NCBI GenBank assembly: GCA_946534895.1
Contig: CAMNDE010000002.1
Coordinates: 1 to 64,000 of the forward strand
Origin: UBA2943 sp946534895
GTDB taxonomy: Bacteria; Bacillota; Clostridia; Christensenellales; Aristaeellaceae
Direction of reading: 5' to 3'
Length of the DNA stretch: 64,000 nucleotides
A model generated the notes under the pieces. It did not search any database. It saw only the letters and a program-made list of their open reading frames with translations, and was not told the origin of the DNA. Positions within the stretch are counted from its first letter, which is position 1; each line of letters begins with the position of its first letter. Positions 25,184 through 34,048 of this stretch are shown in pieces. The position numbers and the translations under genes were made by a program.

Positions 25184-26206
25184 TTATGCATTGATGGCCG
25201 AGCGGGAAACAGACTCCATCAGTTCAGGGTTTTCCAGGATATGGCCGAGGCCGATGACCGTGGAGTCTTCGGGCTCGCGCGCGAGAAAAACCGGAATTCC
25301 GGTCTGCTGTCCGATGAACTGATCAAGCGCGGTAAGCTGACTGCCGCCGCCGCACAGATGAATCCCGCCGCGCATGATATCCGCGGCAAGCTCCGGCGGG
25401 GTGCGCTCGAGCACCCACTTTACACTGGCGAGGATGGCCATGCAGGGCTCCGTAATGGCTTCGTATGCCTGGGCGGAGGAAAACTCCACATTCATGGCAT
25501 GGGCGGACAGAAGATCGCGACCGCGGATATGCACATAACGGTTTTCGGATGCGGGAAGCGCGCTGGCGAGATCAATTTTGACCTCTTCAGCGGTCCGGTC
25601 GCCGATGAGCATGGAGGAGTTCTTTTTGAGATAGGCCACAATGGCGTCATCCATGCGGCTTCCACCCACCTGGATGGACTGGGAGACCACGATACCGCCC
25701 AGCGAGACGATGGCGGTATCCGTGGTGCCGCCGCCGATATCCACCACCATGGAACCGGTGGGATCATATACGGGAAGCATGCAGCCGATGGCGGCCGCCA
25801 GGGATTTCTCCACGAGAATGACTTTCTTGGCGCCTGCTTCCTTGACGGCTTCCGTGATGGCTTTACGGGAAATCGCGCTGAGACCTGAAGGAACGGCCAC
25901 CAGGACTCTCGGCTTGACCAGAAAGCTGGAACCAATGGCCTTTCTCAGAAAGTAATGCACCAGGACCACTGCAGCGTCAAAATCGGAAATGGCGCCGTAG
26001 CGGATCGGCATGACAGCTGAAAGGGAATCACGGGTGCGGCCCAGGAGAAACTTGGCTTCGTCGCCCACAGCGCGGACCATGCGCTTGTCCTGGGTGGAGA
26101 CCACCACGACCGTGGGCTCGGAGATGACCACTCCGCGGGAGCGCACATAAACAAGTGTATTGGAAGTCCCCAGATCAATGGCGACATCCGGTGCAACAAA
26201 AGGCAT
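25184..26206 (-). CDS. mreB: Rod-shape determining protein MreB
   Basis: Bacterial actin that steers lateral wall synthesis. The 340 residues carry the actin-fold ATP motifs: phosphate 1 AIDLGTSNTLVYV (about 9-21), phosphate 2 MVVDIGGGTTDTAIVSLGG, and the adenosine site GGIHLCGGGSQL. Length is normal. GGATGGG precedes the ATG. It follows maf by 12 bases and precedes mreC by 26, in the classic maf-mreBCD order. Confidence 0.98.
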   Translation of the reverse strand: MPFVAPDVAIDLGTSNTLVYVRSRGVVISEPTVVVVSTQDKRMVRAVGDEAKFLLGRTRDSLSAVMPIRYGAISDFDAAVVLVHYFLRKAIGSSFLVKPRVLVAVPSGLSAISRKAITEAVKEAGAKKVILVEKSLAAAIGCMLPVYDPTGSMVVDIGGGTTDTAIVSLGGIVVSQSIQVGGSRMDDAIVAYLKKNSSMLIGDRTAEEVKIDLASALPASENRYVHIRGRDLLSAHAMNVEFSSAQAYEAITEPCMAILASVKWVLERTPPELAADIMRGGIHLCGGGSQLTALDQFIGQQTGIPVFLAREPEDSTVIGLGHILENPELMESVSRSAINA

Positions 26207-26218
26207 GCAATCCCATCC

Positions 26219-26803
26219 TTAATCTGATGAAGTAAGTATCGGCAGTCCGCATTCACGCAGAAGCCGGCAGGTAAGGGGCAGCGGGAGTCCGATGACCCCT
26301 GAGGGCGTGCCCACCACTTCCCGGATGAACATGCCTGCTTTTCCCTGAAGGGCATAGGCTCCGGCCTTGTCCATGGGTTCGCCTGTGGCAATATAGGCCC
26401 GGATCTCAGACGGCGTCATGGGAAGAAAGGTGACGTCTGAGGTATCCACGCCTGTGTGAAGTGTTCCGTTCCGGTCTGCCACGCATACGCCGGTATGCAC
26501 CTGGTGCGTCTGTCCCTGCAGCAGGGAGAGCATGCGGAAGGCATCCTCTTCATCGGCAGGCTTTCCAAACGGCACATCCTCCATGGCAACCAGGGTATCG
26601 GCGGCAAGGATGATGTTTCCGGGATGCAGGCTCATGACATGCATGGCCTTCCGCCGGCAGAGCTCCTGCACGGCTTCCCGTGCACCGAGGCTTGTGTGCT
26701 CGTCCACCTGAGGCGCTATGACCTCAAAGGAGAGTCCCGTCAGGCTCAGAAGCTCCTGACGCCTGGGGGAAAGGGAAGCGAGAATCAGGTCCGGCTTATC
26801 CAA
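26219..26803 (-). CDS. maf: Maf-family nucleoside triphosphate pyrophosphatase
   Basis: House-cleaning enzyme that hydrolyses dTTP, UTP or modified nucleotides to monophosphates; Maf has also been linked to septation in Bacillus. The signature LILASLSPRRQELL is at the N-terminus, followed by ILAADTLVAMED and the conserved PMDKAGAYALQG and VVGTPSGVIGLPL. The start is probably TTG at 26803: GGGAGGT is 9 bases upstream and the product begins with the normal Maf end (DKPDLILAS). The ATG at 26812 touches the ribosome site with no spacing. First gene of the shape operon, 194 residues. Confidence 0.93.
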   Translation of the reverse strand: MDKPDLILASLSPRRQELLSLTGLSFEVIAPQVDEHTSLGAREAVQELCRRKAMHVMSLHPGNIILAADTLVAMEDVPFGKPADEEDAFRMLSLLQGQTHQVHTGVCVADRNGTLHTGVDTSDVTFLPMTPSEIRAYIATGEPMDKAGAYALQGKAGMFIREVVGTPSGVIGLPLPLTCRLLRECGLPILTSSD

Positions 26804-26840
26804 GGTTAACATACCTCCCGGAAACAATAGTCCATTCAAC

Positions 26841-26869
26841 ATTATACCACAATGCCCTGACTGAGTTAA
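26841..26869 (-). promoter_or_regulatory. Promoter of the maf-mreBCD-...-engB operon
   Basis: Minus-strand TTAACT (26864-26869), 17 bases, and a perfect TATAAT (26841-26846), preceded by TGG. It is about 38 bases before the maf start. No other promoter is obvious until the operon ends near 14.8 kb. Confidence 0.75.
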
Positions 26870-26934
26870 CCGATAGGAAGGCTGTGGAAGAAATTTAACA
26901 ACCATGTTACTAACCTGAAACGGTAGATGTGCGG

Positions 26935-26974
26935 AAAAAAACGTCTCCGGCCGGCAGCGCAGGCGACGGGGACG
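26935..26974 (-). terminator. Terminator of the obg-queT unit
   Basis: Arms 26967-26974 and 26942-26949 pair at seven of eight positions, and seven T residues follow on the minus strand (complement of 26935-26941). It lies between the QueT-type gene and the maf promoter. Confidence 0.7.
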
Positions 26975-27038
26975 CTTTGAGATTCCGAAGAGGCCGGATG
27001 CTGAGGCAGGCGGCGTCTTCTGGAAATCGGGCATGGTT

Positions 27039-27551
27039 TCACTTCTTGGATTCCATCTGCTTTTCAAGGGCTGCCACCAGTCCGCGGTCGCGCAGAAAAT
27101 GATACAGGATCATGCCGATGAGAACGGCAGCCAGTTCACCGACACCGACCTGAAGCATGGTGAAAAAGAGGGGAAGATTGTATACCGAGGAAAGAAGTGT
27201 TCCCACAATGAGGGCATTGGACACAATGGGGCAGGCGGCAGCGAGCCATGGTCTGTGCCGCAGCGCACGTGTGCCCAGAGCAGCGATCAGTGTGGCAAGC
27301 GTTCCGAACACGACGTCCAGTGCCCCGACCGGGCTGAGAAGGTTGGCGATCAGGCATCCGACCGTGAGCCCGGGAACGGCTTCCGGCAGAAGAATAGGCA
27401 GAATGGTGAGCGCTTCGGAAATCCGCATTTCCCATCCGGAAGATGCACCGTATGATAAAACAGGAAGCGCCAGCGTGAGCGCTGCGTATACGGCGGCGAT
27501 CATGCCGCTGATGGTGAGTGAACGTGTGGAGAAACGGTTTTTCTGAGACAT
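27039..27551 (-). CDS. queT: QueT-type transporter (putative queuosine-precursor uptake)
   Basis: A 170-residue membrane protein of the QueT family, predicted to be the substrate-binding S component of an ECF transporter that takes up a 7-deazaguanine queuosine precursor. It has about five hydrophobic helices with the family-like starts SLTISGMIAAVYAALTLAL and EMRISEALTILPILLPEAVPG. No ECF ATPase or T component is nearby. Only 42 bases separate it from the upstream gene, and I could not find a preQ1 aptamer there. Family call good, substrate by analogy. Confidence 0.82.
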   Translation of the reverse strand: MSQKNRFSTRSLTISGMIAAVYAALTLALPVLSYGASSGWEMRISEALTILPILLPEAVPGLTVGCLIANLLSPVGALDVVFGTLATLIAALGTRALRHRPWLAAACPIVSNALIVGTLLSSVYNLPLFFTMLQVGVGELAAVLIGMILYHFLRDRGLVAALEKQMESKK

Positions 27552-27593
27552 GAAGACATACTTCCTTGTGCGTAGTTTTGACTGGATCGGACG

Positions 27594-28085
27594 TCAGTCC
27601 AGAAGATACGGCTGCCAGGCCTGAATCAGCCTTTCCAGGGACCAGGAGGCGTTGGCAGCGCTTGTGGACGGAAGAATCACATGCTCCGGCATGCCGCTGC
27701 GGACCATGTGCCGTTCAAAAATCTGACCGGCAAGCCGTCCGTTGAGCAGTATGGAATGGATCTGTGCGCCTTCCAGTAGGAAATACAGGTCATTGGGAAC
27801 GATGTCCCGTGCACTGGCATCGCTGGCCCCTTCAATGGACACGTGGCCTGCGGTATCCCAGAGTGCAAGGCGGTGAGACAGCAGAAGTGTCTGCTTCTCC
27901 TGCAGTGTTTCCGGAACCGGCTCAAGGAAGACATTCGCCAGGACGCGCCAGAACCGGTTGCTCGGGTGCCCATAATAAAAGCCGTTTTTCCGGCTGCCGG
28001 GAGATGGAAAGCTTCCCAGTATCAGAATACGGCTGTCAGGGCGCCAGAAGGCTGAGAAGGGGTGGTCAAGGCTTTCTCTTGTCAT
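27594..28085 (-). CDS. DNA-deoxyinosine / uracil-DNA glycosylase family protein
   Basis: Member of the uracil-DNA glycosylase superfamily, in the Mug-like branch annotated as DNA-deoxyinosine glycosylase, which removes deaminated bases. The N-terminal motif LILGSFPSPGSRKNGFYYGH followed by NRFW is characteristic, as is the late PSTSAANAS block. Length is 163 residues from the ATG at 28085, which overlaps the yhbY stop (ATGA); the frame is open further upstream but lies inside yhbY. The exact lesion specificity is inferred. Confidence 0.85.
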   Translation of the reverse strand: MTRESLDHPFSAFWRPDSRILILGSFPSPGSRKNGFYYGHPSNRFWRVLANVFLEPVPETLQEKQTLLLSHRLALWDTAGHVSIEGASDASARDIVPNDLYFLLEGAQIHSILLNGRLAGQIFERHMVRSGMPEHVILPSTSAANASWSLERLIQAWQPYLLD

Positions 28086-28378
28086 GCCAGGATGATCCGG
28101 GGCTTTTCCCGGCTCTGCCGGAACATGACAAAGCGCCGGCCGATATGCTGAATGGGTTCTGCGCCGAGCTTTTCGCACAGTTCATCCAGCGCTTCCTTGG
28201 CCGTGAGCGGACATTCCGGCTGCACGCAGCACTTGATGAGTTCGCGGGCTTCCAGGGCGTCGTCTGCCTGGGTCAGGGTTCCGGGGACAATTCCGTCCTT
28301 GCCGATATACAGAATGGTGTCCATGGTGTTGGCCATGGAACGAAGCATGGCACGCTGTTTTCCGGTCATGAATGACAA
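28082..28378 (-). CDS. yhbY: YhbY family RNA-binding protein (CRM domain)
   Basis: Small RNA-binding protein associated with pre-50S ribosomal particles. The 98 residues are one CRM domain: start MTGKQRAMLRSMANTMDT, then ILYIGKDGIVPGTLTQADDAL and the late GRRFVMFRQS. It lies just after obg and before the glycosylase, so it belongs to the same ribosome-assembly unit. Length is normal. Confidence 0.95.
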   Translation of the reverse strand: MSFMTGKQRAMLRSMANTMDTILYIGKDGIVPGTLTQADDALEARELIKCCVQPECPLTAKEALDELCEKLGAEPIQHIGRRFVMFRQSREKPRIILA

Positions 28379-28384
28379 CCTCCG

Positions 28385-29653
28385 TTAATCAATAAAATCA
28401 AATTCCATGTCCTCAATGCGGACAGTATCGCCCTCGTGGGCACCGGCTTTACGCAGGGCGTCAATCATGCCCAGACGCCGGAGAGAGCGGTGGAACCAGG
28501 CCATGCTTTCCTCGTCGTCAAAGTTGACAGAATCCAGCAGGCGCTCCACGGCAAAGCCTTCCAGAACATAGGTGCTTCCGTCCATGGTGACGCTGAAGCC
28601 GCTCTGGTCGCGCAGGGGCTCGGCTTCCGTTTCAGGTTCATAATGCGTGATGGGCGGGAGAGTGCGCAGGGTCTTTTCCACGCAGTCCAGCACTTCCTCA
28701 AGCCCCTGATGCGCAGCGGCCGAGATGGCGAACACGGGAATACCCAGCGGTTCGACATGGGCACGGATGCGCGGAAGCTGTTCGCGGGCGTCGGGCAGGT
28801 CTGTCTTGTTGCACAGAAGAATCTGCGGGCGCTCTGCCAGGTCTCCCCAGTTTTCCAGTTCGTGCCGGATGGCCTCAAAGTCTTCCACGGGGTCGCGGCC
28901 CTCGGAGCCGGAAGCATCCAGCACGTGCAGAAGCAGACGAGTTCTGTCCACGTGCCGCAGAAAATCATGGCCAAGGCCGACGCCTTCCGAAGCACCCTCC
29001 ACAAGTCCGGGAATGTCCGCGATCACAATATCCTGGCCGTGACGGCGCAGCATGCCGAGATTGGGCGAAAGCGTGGTGAAATGATAGTTCGCAATCTTGG
29101 GCCGGGCTGCGGTAACGGCGGAAAGGAATGTGCTCTTTCCTACATTGGGAAAGCCCACAAGCCCTACGTCAGCAATGGTTTTGAGCTCCAGCACGAAGGT
29201 GTGGGGTTCCGTGCGCGTGCCGGGCTTTGCGAAGTTGGGTGCCTGACGGGTGGGCGTGGCAAAATGCATGTTTCCCCAGCCGCCGCGTCCGCCGTGAAGG
29301 AGCGTACGGGTCTCGCCGGGCACATCCATGTCCAGAACCACCAGGTTCGTTTCCGCGTCCCGGATCACGGTTCCGGCGGGCAGCTTGATGGTCAGGCTTT
29401 CACCGCGCTTGCCGCTGCAGCGGCCGCCGCTGCCGCCCGTGCCGTTTTCCGCGTGATACTTGCTTTTGAAGCGGAAATCCAGAAGCGTATGCATATTGGG
29501 GTCTGCATATACAAGAATGTCTCCTCCGGTTCCGCCGTCACCGCCGTCGGGACCGCCGTTGAGCACAAACTTTTCTCTGTGAAAGGAGACTGACCCGTCG
29601 CCGCCGTTCCCTGCCTTGCAGGTGATGCGGACGCGGTCCACAAAATTACTCAT
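28385..29653 (-). CDS. obgE: GTPase ObgE/CgtA
   Basis: Essential GTPase of 50S assembly that also senses ppGpp. Residues 1-160 are the Gly-rich Obg fold (AGNGGDGSVSFHREKF and several Gly repeats). The G domain has G1 GFPNVGKST, G3 DIPGLVEGA and G4 NKTDL. The last 100 residues are the OCT domain (SGFSVTMDGSTYVLEG). The 422 residues are the long Gram-positive form. GGAGGATATGA precedes the ATG. It follows DUF711 by 15 bases. Confidence 0.98.
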   Translation of the reverse strand: MSNFVDRVRITCKAGNGGDGSVSFHREKFVLNGGPDGGDGGTGGDILVYADPNMHTLLDFRFKSKYHAENGTGGSGGRCSGKRGESLTIKLPAGTVIRDAETNLVVLDMDVPGETRTLLHGGRGGWGNMHFATPTRQAPNFAKPGTRTEPHTFVLELKTIADVGLVGFPNVGKSTFLSAVTAARPKIANYHFTTLSPNLGMLRRHGQDIVIADIPGLVEGASEGVGLGHDFLRHVDRTRLLLHVLDASGSEGRDPVEDFEAIRHELENWGDLAERPQILLCNKTDLPDAREQLPRIRAHVEPLGIPVFAISAAAHQGLEEVLDCVEKTLRTLPPITHYEPETEAEPLRDQSGFSVTMDGSTYVLEGFAVERLLDSVNFDDEESMAWFHRSLRRLGMIDALRKAGAHEGDTVRIEDMEFDFID

Positions 29654-29668
29654 TCATATCCTCCAGTA

Positions 29669-31015
29669 TCAGTTGCGAAGAGAATGCAGAGGAGCGGGAA
29701 TCCGGCCGCCGCGGGCGATGAATTCACCGCAGGAGAGCGGGCTCACGGGCATGACCGGAGCGTGTCCCAGGAGACCGCCGAATTCCACGGTGTCACCGGC
29801 TTTCTTGCCGATGGCGGGAATCAGACGGACCGCAGTGGTTTTCTGATTGATCATGCCAATGGCGGCTTCATCCGCGATAATGCCGGAAATGGTGGAGGCG
29901 CTCACGTCGCCGGGCACGGCGATCATGTCCAGGCCCACGGAGCAGACGCAGGTCATGGCCTCGAGTTTTTCCAGGGTAAGCACGCCCCGGGCGGCAGCGT
30001 CGATCATGCCGATATCCTCGGACACAGGGATAAAGGCACCGGAGAGTCCGCCCACGTGGTTGCTGGCCATGACTCCGCCCTTTTTCACGGCATCGTTGAG
30101 CAGGGCGAGTGCGGCGGTGGTTCCGGGAATGCCTGTGCATTCAAGGCCCATTTCCTCCAGAATATGCGCTACGGAGTCTCCGCGGGCCGGGGTGGGCGCC
30201 AGGGATAGGTCCACAATGCCGAAGGGAATGTTCAGGCGCTGGGAAGCTTCCCGCGCGACCAGCTGGCCGACACGGGTGATCTTGAAGGCTGTGCGCTTGA
30301 TGGTCTCCGCGACAACGTCAAACGGTTCACCCTTGACTTTTTCAAGCGCCTTCTTGACCACGCCGGGGCCGGAAACCCCGACATTGATGGCCTGCTCGGG
30401 CTCACCGATGCCGCAGAAGGCGCCGGCCATGAACGGATTGTCCTCCACCGCGTTGGCGAAGACCACCAGCTTGGCGCATCCGAGTCCGTCCCGGTCCGCT
30501 GTGGCGCGGGCCGTATCCAGAATGATGCGGCCCATTTCCCGCACGGCATTCATGTTGATGCCGGAGCGCGTGCTGGCCACATTGACGGAAGCACACAGGC
30601 GCTCAGTGGTGGCGAGGACTTCCGGAATGGAGGCGAGCAGACGCTCGTCCGCCTGCGTGGCACCCTTGTGCATCAGGGCTGTATAGCCGCCGAGAAAGTT
30701 GACGCCCGTATTGAAGGCTGCCCGGTCCAGCGCTTTTGCGATGGGGCGGGGATCTCCCTGACAGATCAGGGAGACAGGGGTGACAGAAATCCGCTTGTTG
30801 ACGATGGGAATGCCGAGCTCGGCTTCCAGCATCTCACCGGTTTTCACCAGATCCCTTGCCACATAACAGATGCGGTCATAGACGCGCTGGGCGCAGACTT
30901 CGGGATTCTGATCGGAACAGTCCAGCAAATTGATGCCCAGCGTGATGGTGCGGATGTCAAAGTTTTCCTCCTGGATCATATGCATGGTCTGGAGGATTTC
31001 GCCGGTTTCAATCAT
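29669..31015 (-). CDS. PFL-family protein (DUF711/UPF0210)
   Basis: Conserved 448-residue cytosolic protein of unknown activity, distantly related to the pyruvate-formate-lyase fold. Family hallmarks include DIRTITLGINLLDCSD near the N-terminus, GGYTALMHKGAT, and the repeated Gly-rich GVSGPGVVKKAL and NHVGGLSGAFIPVSEDIGM. It is almost always found just after an ACT-domain protein, as here (11 bases). The gene pair may sense an amino acid and act on it, but the reaction is not known. AGGAGGG precedes the ATG. Confidence 0.92.
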   Translation of the reverse strand: MIETGEILQTMHMIQEENFDIRTITLGINLLDCSDQNPEVCAQRVYDRICYVARDLVKTGEMLEAELGIPIVNKRISVTPVSLICQGDPRPIAKALDRAAFNTGVNFLGGYTALMHKGATQADERLLASIPEVLATTERLCASVNVASTRSGINMNAVREMGRIILDTARATADRDGLGCAKLVVFANAVEDNPFMAGAFCGIGEPEQAINVGVSGPGVVKKALEKVKGEPFDVVAETIKRTAFKITRVGQLVAREASQRLNIPFGIVDLSLAPTPARGDSVAHILEEMGLECTGIPGTTAALALLNDAVKKGGVMASNHVGGLSGAFIPVSEDIGMIDAAARGVLTLEKLEAMTCVCSVGLDMIAVPGDVSASTISGIIADEAAIGMINQKTTAVRLIPAIGKKAGDTVEFGGLLGHAPVMPVSPLSCGEFIARGGRIPAPLHSLRN

Positions 31016-31026
31016 GGCATTCCCTC

Positions 31027-31299
31027 CTAGATGCGGTGCATGGCATCGAAAATATCCATGCGCTGCATGTGAATGGCCATGCCGAGTTCATCTCTTACAC
31101 TCTGAAGCTCACGGTCAATGTCGGCAAAACCCATATGGGCACCGTCAAGGTCCACCACCATCATCATGGTGAAGTATCCGTCCAGGATGGTCTGTGTAAT
31201 ATCGAGAATGTTGATGTTCAGGTCGGCTAGCTTCGTGGCAACCTTGGCAATAATGCCGGTGGCGTCGAGGCCGGTTACGGAGATCAGTGCTTTTGTCAT
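31027..31299 (-). CDS. ACT domain-containing protein (UPF0237)
   Basis: A 90-residue single ACT domain, the small-ligand (usually amino-acid) binding fold. It begins MTKALISVTGLDATGIIAKVA and continues LADLNINILDITQTILDGYFTM, as in the UPF0237 family. The ATG at 31299 has AGGAG upstream. It leads the six-gene unit ACT-DUF711-obg-yhbY-glycosylase-queT, and probably regulates DUF711; the ligand is unknown. Confidence 0.93.
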   Translation of the reverse strand: MTKALISVTGLDATGIIAKVATKLADLNINILDITQTILDGYFTMMMVVDLDGAHMGFADIDRELQSVRDELGMAIHMQRMDIFDAMHRI

Positions 31300-31349
31300 G
31301 GGAATGCTCCTTCTCCTGATTTCTGAAAATGCGGCGTACCGCACGGGTC

Positions 31350-31378
31350 AATATAAACGGGCGCATATAAAATGTCAA
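31350..31378 (-). promoter_or_regulatory. Promoter of the ACT-DUF711-obg operon
   Basis: Minus-strand perfect TTGACA (31373-31378), 17 bases, TATATT (31350-31355). It is divergent from, and 35 bases away from, the murC promoter. Confidence 0.82.
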
Positions 31379-31412
31379 GCACTTCATAATAATGAAGAGA
31401 CTTTTTCGGAGC

Positions 31413-31441
31413 TTGCCTTGACAGGGCCGCGCGTGTATAAT
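31413..31441 (+). promoter_or_regulatory. Promoter of the murC-alr operon
   Basis: TTGCCT (31413-31418), 17 bases, perfect TATAAT (31436-31441). A TTGACA at 31418-31423 overlaps, but it is only 12 bases from the -10. Confidence 0.75.
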
Positions 31442-31494
31442 GAAGACTGTTCATTATCCGGGATTTTCCGGAAGTGTGGAGGATGAAAACAGGT

Positions 31495-32913
31495 ATGCAG
31501 ATACCGAATATCCGGGATTATGCCGGAAAACGGATTCATCTGATCGGAATTGGCGGCTCCAGTATGTCGGGCCTTGCGGAGATGCTCCTTGACCAGGGGT
31601 ATGCTGTCACCGGTTCGGACCGGAGTGACGGATATTTACTGGACGGGCTGAGGGAAAAGGGAATCCGGGTGTATGTGGGGCACGCGGCGGAGAATGTGCA
31701 CGGGGCGGACCTTGTGGTATACTCCGGAGCCATTTCGGCGGAAAATCCTGAACGGGCCGAGTGCGCGCGCCTGGGCATCCCCACCATGGAGCGGTCGGTT
31801 CTTCTGGGCCAGCTCATGGATGGTCATCAGTGGTCTGTGGGCGTATGCGGTGCCCATGGCAAGACCACGACCACGGCCATGCTTTCCCAGATGCTTCTGG
31901 AACTGGACATGGACCCAAGTATTCATATCGGCGGACGTCTGGATGCGATCGGCGGGAGCACCAGGGTGGGCCACAGCGAGATCTTTGTTTCCGAAGCCTG
32001 CGAATTCCGCAGGAGCTTTTTGGAGATGCGCCCCACCATGGCAGTGGTGCTCAACATTGATGCGGACCATCTGGACTGTTACCGGGATATTGATGAGATT
32101 GAAGAGACCTTTGGAAAGTACATGGACAGTGTGCCGGCCGGCGGCGTGGTGGTGGGCAACGGGGATGATCCCAGGATTGTCCGCCAGATGCAGCATGTCC
32201 GGGGGAAAAAGGTGACCTTCGGGTTTGGGGATGCGTGCACCTACCATCCCTCCGGATATCAGGAAGACGAAAAAGGATGTCCGGGATTTGTATTCATGCG
32301 GGAAGACCGGGAACTCTGCCGGGTGCAGCTTCAGGTGGCAGGCCGGTTCAACGCCCTCAATGCCATGGCAGCCCTTTCTGCCGTGTGCGAACTCGGGGCG
32401 GACATGGAAAAAGCGGGAAAAATCCTCTCGGACTTCCGTGGCGTGCACCGCAGGTTTGAAAAGACGGATGAGATTGACGGCGTGGAAATCTTTCACGATT
32501 ACGGGCACAATCCGGCGGAAATGCGCAACGCACTTTCCGTGGGGCGGAAGCGCTGCCGGGGCCGGCTGATCGCTGTCATGCAGCCGCACACCTTTTCGCG
32601 GGTCCGGGCACTGTTCGAGGATTATCTGACCTGCTGCGAAGCAGCGGATCTGGTGCTTGTCACGGATATCTGCGCGGCCCGGGAAGCGGATCCGGGAGAC
32701 CTGAACAGCGGCATGCTGGTGGAGGGTATGAAAAAGCACGGCCTCAATGCCGTATGGACTCCCTCCTTTGATGATACGGAAGCGTATCTGCGCGCTCACT
32801 GGCAGAGCGGGGATCTCGTTCTGACCATGGGGTGCGGCGACATCAATATGCTGAACAGCCAGATCCACAGGCATGAAATGGAATCCGGCAGGAAACAAGA
32901 GGCGAAGTCATGA
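31495..32913 (+). CDS. murC: UDP-N-acetylmuramate--L-alanine ligase
   Basis: Adds the first amino acid of the peptidoglycan stem peptide using ATP. The 472 residues include the N-terminal nucleotide-binding motif HLIGIGGSSMSGLAEML, the P-loop GAHGKTTTTAM, and the C-terminal HDYGHNPAEM and QPHTFSR blocks. The usual EADE motif appears as EACEFRRSFL, a variant typical of many Clostridia. GGAGG at 31478-31482 favours the ATG at 31495 over one at 31483. It overlaps alr by 4 bases, giving a wall-precursor pair. Confidence 0.96.
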   Translation: MQIPNIRDYAGKRIHLIGIGGSSMSGLAEMLLDQGYAVTGSDRSDGYLLDGLREKGIRVYVGHAAENVHGADLVVYSGAISAENPERAECARLGIPTMERSVLLGQLMDGHQWSVGVCGAHGKTTTTAMLSQMLLELDMDPSIHIGGRLDAIGGSTRVGHSEIFVSEACEFRRSFLEMRPTMAVVLNIDADHLDCYRDIDEIEETFGKYMDSVPAGGVVVGNGDDPRIVRQMQHVRGKKVTFGFGDACTYHPSGYQEDEKGCPGFVFMREDRELCRVQLQVAGRFNALNAMAALSAVCELGADMEKAGKILSDFRGVHRRFEKTDEIDGVEIFHDYGHNPAEMRNALSVGRKRCRGRLIAVMQPHTFSRVRALFEDYLTCCEAADLVLVTDICAAREADPGDLNSGMLVEGMKKHGLNAVWTPSFDDTEAYLRAHWQSGDLVLTMGCGDINMLNSQIHRHEMESGRKQEAKS

Positions 32914-34022
32914 TGAATCTTCGACATCTCCAGCGTGAGATTGATCTTGAGGCGTTTGCCGCCAATGTCAGGCTGGTGAAAAGCCTTCTTCCGGCGCGGA
33001 CCATGCTGATGGCTGTGGTCAAGGCGGATGCCTACGGTCACGGCGCTGTTCCATGTGCGCGCACGGCTCTGGATGCCGGTGCGTCCTGGCTGGCGGTCGC
33101 CACGGTGGAAGAAGCCCTGGAACTCAGGGAGCATCATATTGAAGCTCCGGTGCTTGTGCTCGGAGCGGCAGTCGGCAGGGACGCAGCTGATGCGGCGGTG
33201 GCACATGACATCACGCTGGCTGTGTGCACGGCAGACATGGTGCACACGCTGACCGAAGCGGCCGCGCGCCTTGGGCGCCGGGCCAGGGTGCATCTGAAAA
33301 CGGATACCGGCATGAGCCGCATCGGCGTGCGCACGGAAGAGGAACGGGATGCGGTGGTGGACGCGGTTTCGGCTTCCGGCGGACTTGTGGAGCTGACCGG
33401 CGTGTTCACGCATTTTGCGGATGCGGACGGGGACGACCTGGGCTTTGCGAGGGAACAGCTGGAACGCTTCAGGAGACTGAGTGATCCGCTGCCGAAGCAT
33501 GTGCTGCGGCACTGTGCCAATTCGGCCGCCATTGAGTGCATGATGCCCGAAGCGGCTTTCGATATGGCGCGGGCCGGCATTTCCCTGTATGGATATTCAC
33601 CGACCGGCACCTGCAAAGGCCTGAAAATGTGCATGCGCTGGACGGCGGAAATCACGTATGTCAAGACGGTGCATGCCGGTGACACGGTCAGTTACGGCCG
33701 GACCTTCCGGGCGGATCACGACATGAAGGTGGCCACGGTATCCTGCGGGTACGGCGACGGGTATCACAGACTCTCGGGCGGGGAAGCCTGGGTGCTGGTG
33801 CACGGCTGCCGCTGCCGGGTGCTTGGCAGAATCTGCATGGACCAGATGATGGTGGATGTGAGCGGGGTGCCCCGGACGGAGATCGGGGATACCGCGGTGC
33901 TGATGGGCACGGATGGCAGCGAATGCATAGATGCGGACATGATGGCCGGCTGGGCGCATACCATTCCCTATGAAATTCTGCTGGCTGCCACGAACCGCGT
34001 ACCGAGAGTGTATAAAGACTGA
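32910..34022 (+). CDS. alr: Alanine racemase
   Basis: PLP enzyme that makes D-alanine for peptidoglycan. In the 370 residues the PLP lysine is K38 (AVVKADAYGHG), and the second catalytic residue is expected at Y262 (SYGRTF). The C-terminal GYGDGY and LGRICMDQMMVDVSG blocks are present. Its ATG overlaps the murC stop. Co-transcription with murC fits their joint role in stem-peptide supply. Confidence 0.97.
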   Translation: MMNLRHLQREIDLEAFAANVRLVKSLLPARTMLMAVVKADAYGHGAVPCARTALDAGASWLAVATVEEALELREHHIEAPVLVLGAAVGRDAADAAVAHDITLAVCTADMVHTLTEAAARLGRRARVHLKTDTGMSRIGVRTEEERDAVVDAVSASGGLVELTGVFTHFADADGDDLGFAREQLERFRRLSDPLPKHVLRHCANSAAIECMMPEAAFDMARAGISLYGYSPTGTCKGLKMCMRWTAEITYVKTVHAGDTVSYGRTFRADHDMKVATVSCGYGDGYHRLSGGEAWVLVHGCRCRVLGRICMDQMMVDVSGVPRTEIGDTAVLMGTDGSECIDADMMAGWAHTIPYEILLAATNRVPRVYKD

Positions 34023-34048
34023 GTAGATCCGTGAAAGGATGATATCGT

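Noticed and set aside
27552..27593. preQ1 riboswitch ahead of the QueT-type gene
   Set aside because: Only 42 bases of leader; a CTGGA/TCCAG pairing with AAAACTA after it looked tempting, but the conserved GGUUC and UAG loop bases are missing.
31418..31441. TTGACA as -35 box for murC
   Set aside because: Only 12 bases from TATAAT; the TTGCCT five bases earlier gives the correct 17-base spacing.
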